Source: Roseateles sp.
GTDB lineage: Bacteria > Pseudomonadota > Gammaproteobacteria > Burkholderiales > Burkholderiaceae_C
Reading direction: 5' to 3'
DNA: 64,000 bases
Assembly (NCBI GenBank): GCA_016790285.1
Contig: JAEUPJ010000008.1
Coordinates: forward strand, 1-64,000
Below the pieces are notes generated by a model. It saw only the letters and a program-made list of their open reading frames with translations, did no database searches and was not told the DNA's origin. The position numbers were made by a program, and so were the translations under genes. Of this stretch, positions 59,416 to 64,000 are shown one piece after another. Numbering within the stretch: position 1 is the stretch's first letter; every line of letters starts with the position of its first letter.

Positions 59416-60243
59416 TCACGGTTTGGCGGTGTTACGTTTGTGCCCGCCGGCCTGTGCGACCAACGTGGCCGCAGCGCCGGGGAAGAACGCCGTTAGTGAG
59501 CTGCGCTCCGGCAGCACGTAGACGACGGCGCGCCCCCGGCCGAGGTGGGGCCAGACGGTCTCGTCGAAGAACGCCACCGGCACGTTGATGCAACCCCAGC
59601 TGATGCGGTTGTCCGCCGGCGTCGGCGTGGCCAGGCGTTCCAACCGCCGCTCCTTGGGGTTGGTGGCGCGCACCCGGTGCATGGAAACGGCGGCTTCGTA
59701 GTCGACCCACACCACGTCGTGCCCCAGCGAGTTGCGACCCGGCTCCGACACGAAGCGGCCAGCGGGCGTCGTGCGCTCCTGCGGCTTGATGTCCTCGATG
59801 GCCTTGTTGCCGATGCCGGCGACGGTGTGATCGCCAGCCGCATAGCCAAGCAGCACCGGGCTCGTGCCCAGCAGGCGCCCCGTGGCGGCGAACACATAGA
59901 CCTGCGCGCGCCGCTTGTCGACGATGGCAAAGGGGGCGCGGCCGTTGTCCGCCTGCGCCACCGCCCAGGCGGCAACACGGTGCACATCGTCGGGCGCGCT
60001 CACGTCCCCGAACTCCAGCGCCCGGGACAGGGGAGGCTCGGCAGGCTGGGCAGCGTGGGTGGGCGAGGTGAGGTGAGCGGCCGCCGGCGCTGGCTTGTGC
60101 CAGAAGCGGTAGCGGTCGCCGAAAAAGAGGAAGAACACGGCCAGGGCCAGGGCGGCAAGCAGCGCGCCCTGGCCGAGGCCGATGAGGATGTCGCGCCGCC
60201 GCTGGGCGGCGGCGCGGTGGTCAGCGCCTTCTCCGGGTGCCAT
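59416..60243 (-). CDS. YkuD-like L,D-transpeptidase-family protein (copy 1)
   Basis: A 275-residue protein anchored by one N-terminal membrane helix (about 20-42). Core motifs are PFAIVDKRRAQVYVF, TTPAGRFVSEPGRN, VWVDYEAAVSMHRVR and NRISWGCINVPVAFFDE, where SWGC replaces the common SHGC. The nucleophilic Cys and downstream INV are kept. The periplasmic linker (about 45-75) is Pro/Ala-rich. It probably acts on peptidoglycan. Together with the downstream copy it forms a small tandem family, with different membrane attachment (anchor versus cleavable signal). Confidence 0.88.
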   Translation of the reverse strand: MAPGEGADHRAAAQRRRDILIGLGQGALLAALALAVFFLFFGDRYRFWHKPAPAAAHLTSPTHAAQPAEPPLSRALEFGDVSAPDDVHRVAAWAVAQADNGRAPFAIVDKRRAQVYVFAATGRLLGTSPVLLGYAAGDHTVAGIGNKAIEDIKPQERTTPAGRFVSEPGRNSLGHDVVWVDYEAAVSMHRVRATNPKERRLERLATPTPADNRISWGCINVPVAFFDETVWPHLGRGRAVVYVLPERSSLTAFFPGAAATLVAQAGGHKRNTAKP

Positions 60244-60276
60244 GGTGGATGCCAGGGGTCAGCGCCGGGTCAGTCC

Positions 60277-60672
60277 TCAGTTGCGGTCGGCACGGGGAGC
60301 CGGCTCGGTGGTGCTGCTCATGCCGTCATTGCCCGAGGGCATCGTGTTGGACGAGGCCGGATAGGCGCTGTTGGTGGACGAGCGCGTCGTGGTGTCGCTG
60401 GGCAGCGGCGTGGTCGTGCTCGGGGTGTCCACGGGCGGGGTCTGCTGCTGCATCTGCTGGGTCTGCTGCATTTGCTGGGTCTGGTCCAGTTGCTGCGACT
60501 GCGCGTTGGGGTCGGCCGGGGTCTGCTCGCTCGGCGCCGGGGTGGCGGCCGTGGCGGCGGTCATCGGCTCGGCGGGCTGGTTCTGGTCGCCGGTCTGGGC
60601 AACGGCCAGGCCGATGCCGGTCACGAGGAAGGCGGCGGTCAGGGCGGTGGTGGCAGTCTTGATGCGGGACAT
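60277..60672 (-). CDS. Secreted Gln-rich low-complexity protein
   Basis: A 131-residue protein with a signal peptide (MSRIKTATTALTAAF, cleavage after AVAQ or nearby). The rest is low-complexity: a Gln run (QLDQTQQMQQTQQMQQQT) and Thr/Ser/Pro-rich sequence. No domain is recognisable. It lies 34 bp upstream of the transpeptidase-like genes on the same strand and may be an extracytoplasmic partner. A good ribosome site AAAGGAG is at 60683-60677. Confidence 0.7.
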   Translation of the reverse strand: MSRIKTATTALTAAFLVTGIGLAVAQTGDQNQPAEPMTAATAATPAPSEQTPADPNAQSQQLDQTQQMQQTQQMQQQTPPVDTPSTTTPLPSDTTTRSSTNSAYPASSNTMPSGNDGMSSTTEPAPRADRN

Positions 60673-60856
60673 GGTGAACTCCTTTGGAAAGCGGGACCGG
60701 CGGTCGGGCCGGGCGGTGAGGCCGGGCTGTCACCGGCTGGAGCTCACTCTAGGACGGGGTCATCGCGGGCGGCGTCGGCCCGGCTTCCAAAGCCATGTAG
60801 GAGGCGCCCCCACCCCGTAGCCGCTCGTTACGCCGCGCAACAGCGGCGTTCGGCGC
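60673..60856. other. Intergenic region, 184 bp
   Basis: The region contains the promoter of the Gln-rich protein and the 3' end of xth. A CGCCGC-TGTTGC-GCGGCG hairpin just after the xth stop (about 60829-60848) lacks a T-run. Nothing else was found. Confidence 0.4.
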
Positions 60857-61651
60857 TCAAAGCTTGAAGTCGTAGTCGATGGTCAGCGGCGCGTGGTCGC
60901 TGAACATCTGGCCCGTGTAGATGGCTTCCTTGCGGGCCAGCGCGGCCAGCGCGGGCGTGGCCAGGTGGTAGTCCAGCCGCCACCCGACGTTGTTGGCGCG
61001 CGCCGCGCCGCGGGCGCTCCACCAGGTGTATTGCTCGGGCTTGTCGTTGAGGGTGCGGAACACGTCCACGAGGCCGCCGCCCGCTTCGCCCGCGTCGAAG
61101 AGCTGCGTGAGCCAGGCGCGTTCTTCGGGCAGGAAGCCGCTGTTCTTCTGGTTGCCACGCCAGTTCTTGAGGTCGATCTCCTTGTGGGCGATGTTGACGT
61201 CGGCCACGAGGATGAACTCGCGTTCGGCCTTGAGCGCGCGCAGGTGGGGCGCCAGCGCCGCGAGGAACCGGAACTTCACGGCCTGGCGCTCCTCGCCGCT
61301 GGTGCCACTGGGGAAGTAGACGCTGATGAGGCTCAACTTGCGGCCGGGCTTGTCGAAGCGCTTCTCGACCCAGCGGCCTTCGCTGTCGAACTCCGCGATG
61401 CCGACCCCGGTGACCACGTCGCTGGGCTCCTCGCGGGTGTACAGACCCACGCCCGAGTAGCCCTTCTTCTCGGCGTAGTGGAAGTGGCCGCGCAGCTTGT
61501 CGCAGTCGCGGAACTTGGCCTCGACCACGTCAGCCTGCGCCTTGAGCTCCTGCACCCCGACCGCGTCGGCCTTCTGCTGGTCGAGCCAGTCGAAGAAGCC
61601 CTTGCTGGCGGCGGAGCGGACGCCGTTGAGGTTGGCGGTGATGAAGCGCAT
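60857..61651 (-). CDS. xthA: Exodeoxyribonuclease III (Xth)
   Basis: A 264-residue AP endonuclease/3'-5' exonuclease of base-excision repair. Exo III motifs are all present: RFITANLNGVRSA, VGVQELKAQ (catalytic Glu), GLYTREEP, ILVADVNIAHKEIDLKN (Asp-x-Asn), RLDYHLAT, and FSDHAPLTIDYD (catalytic Asp-His). The class is that of Xth enzymes (QELK). ATG at 61651 starts the conserved strand; an upstream in-frame extension is not family-like. It is divergent from the TonB receptor gene. Confidence 0.96.
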   Translation of the reverse strand: MRFITANLNGVRSAASKGFFDWLDQQKADAVGVQELKAQADVVEAKFRDCDKLRGHFHYAEKKGYSGVGLYTREEPSDVVTGVGIAEFDSEGRWVEKRFDKPGRKLSLISVYFPSGTSGEERQAVKFRFLAALAPHLRALKAEREFILVADVNIAHKEIDLKNWRGNQKNSGFLPEERAWLTQLFDAGEAGGGLVDVFRTLNDKPEQYTWWSARGAARANNVGWRLDYHLATPALAALARKEAIYTGQMFSDHAPLTIDYDFKL

Positions 61652-61816
61652 CGGAAGTTGGGGAGAGGGATGACCCGCAGAAGTATCGCAGTGCAGCAAA
61701 TGCACAACAGCCCGCGTGCTTTCATCATGAATCCGTCACGTGATCTTTACGATCCCGTAGGAATCCAGAGGCGCAACCAGCGCCCATCGCCCCTCTCCCA
61801 ACCCGAGGACACCCCC
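61652..61816. other. Divergent promoter region between xth and the TonB-dependent receptor
   Basis: A 165-bp region, AT-richer than surroundings in its middle (61677-61760). No Fur-box-like 19-mer with clear symmetry is visible. It presumably holds both promoters. Confidence 0.4.

Positions 61817-64000
<2,184 letters not shown>

Overview
The window is about 64 kb of very GC-rich, tightly packed bacterial DNA. Genes are short-spaced, with many 1-4 bp start/stop overlaps and several GTG or TTG starts. Protein content (POT peptide transporter, Mla-like ABC system, MocR regulators, DUF2789, DUF899, YqhD, ars genes) and base composition fit a betaproteobacterium of the Burkholderiales, perhaps near Roseateles/Mitsuaria/Rubrivivax. 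That placement is inference, because there is no rRNA or tRNA gene in the window. It looks chromosomal. No transposase, integrase, CRISPR array or replication origin was seen.

Layout. 1-2.1 kb: a LysR regulator whose C-terminal end looks disrupted, divergent from a medium-chain dehydrogenase. 2.1-16 kb: metabolic and envelope genes (YqhD, a secreted HELGH protease-like protein, a MOSC protein, LysE exporter plus MocR regulator, sorbosone-dehydrogenase-like protein, a TPR/winged-helix regulator, DUF899, serine acetyltransferase, CPA1 antiporter plus MscS channel, DUF2789, a PHB-depolymerase-family esterase). 16-23 kb: a two-part arsenic island. Operon A is arsR-arsC-arsC-aquaporin-arsH, ending in a clear terminator. 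Operon B is marR, a GNAT(ArsN2-like)-flavoprotein fusion, an MFS transporter and a PAT/ArsN1-like acetyltransferase. 23-25.3 kb: a Phd/VapC toxin-antitoxin pair translationally coupled to a flavin-dependent tryptophan-halogenase-like gene. 25.5-32.5 kb: a CPA2 antiporter, HPP protein, hydrolase, lipoprotein, acyltransferase and LytS/LytTR two-component system. 32.6-36.2 kb: a four-gene Mla/Pqi-like lipid transport operon. 36.2-37.2 kb: an MNT/HEPN pair with a perfect palindrome over its start. 37.2-43.1 kb: a complete RND efflux operon. 43.4-45 kb: a peptide transporter.

45.1-58.7 kb is a surface-glycan locus in two halves. The + strand half makes a CDP-3,6-dideoxy sugar precursor (RfbF, RfbG, RfbH) followed by a TPP enzyme that may be YerE-like, then an FkbM methyltransferase, a NeuB-family synthase, an SDR and another methyltransferase. 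The - strand half encodes a GtrB-like glycosyltransferase, a polytopic membrane protein, a flippase-like protein and a GT2 enzyme. 58.7-64 kb holds two YkuD-like L,D-transpeptidase paralogues, a Gln-rich secreted protein, exonuclease III and the start of a TonB-dependent receptor that runs off the right edge.

The most interesting candidate for an undescribed system is operon B at 18.9-23.0 kb. It joins a cysteine-rich MarR regulator, an ArsN2-type acetyltransferase fused to a two-dinucleotide-fold flavoprotein with Cys-Cys-Gly tail repeats, an exporter and an ArsN1/PAT acetyltransferase directly behind an inorganic-arsenic operon. It looks like an organoarsenical (for example arsinothricin-type) detoxification module. 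Second candidates are the toxin-antitoxin-halogenase operon and the yersiniose-like branched-sugar locus.
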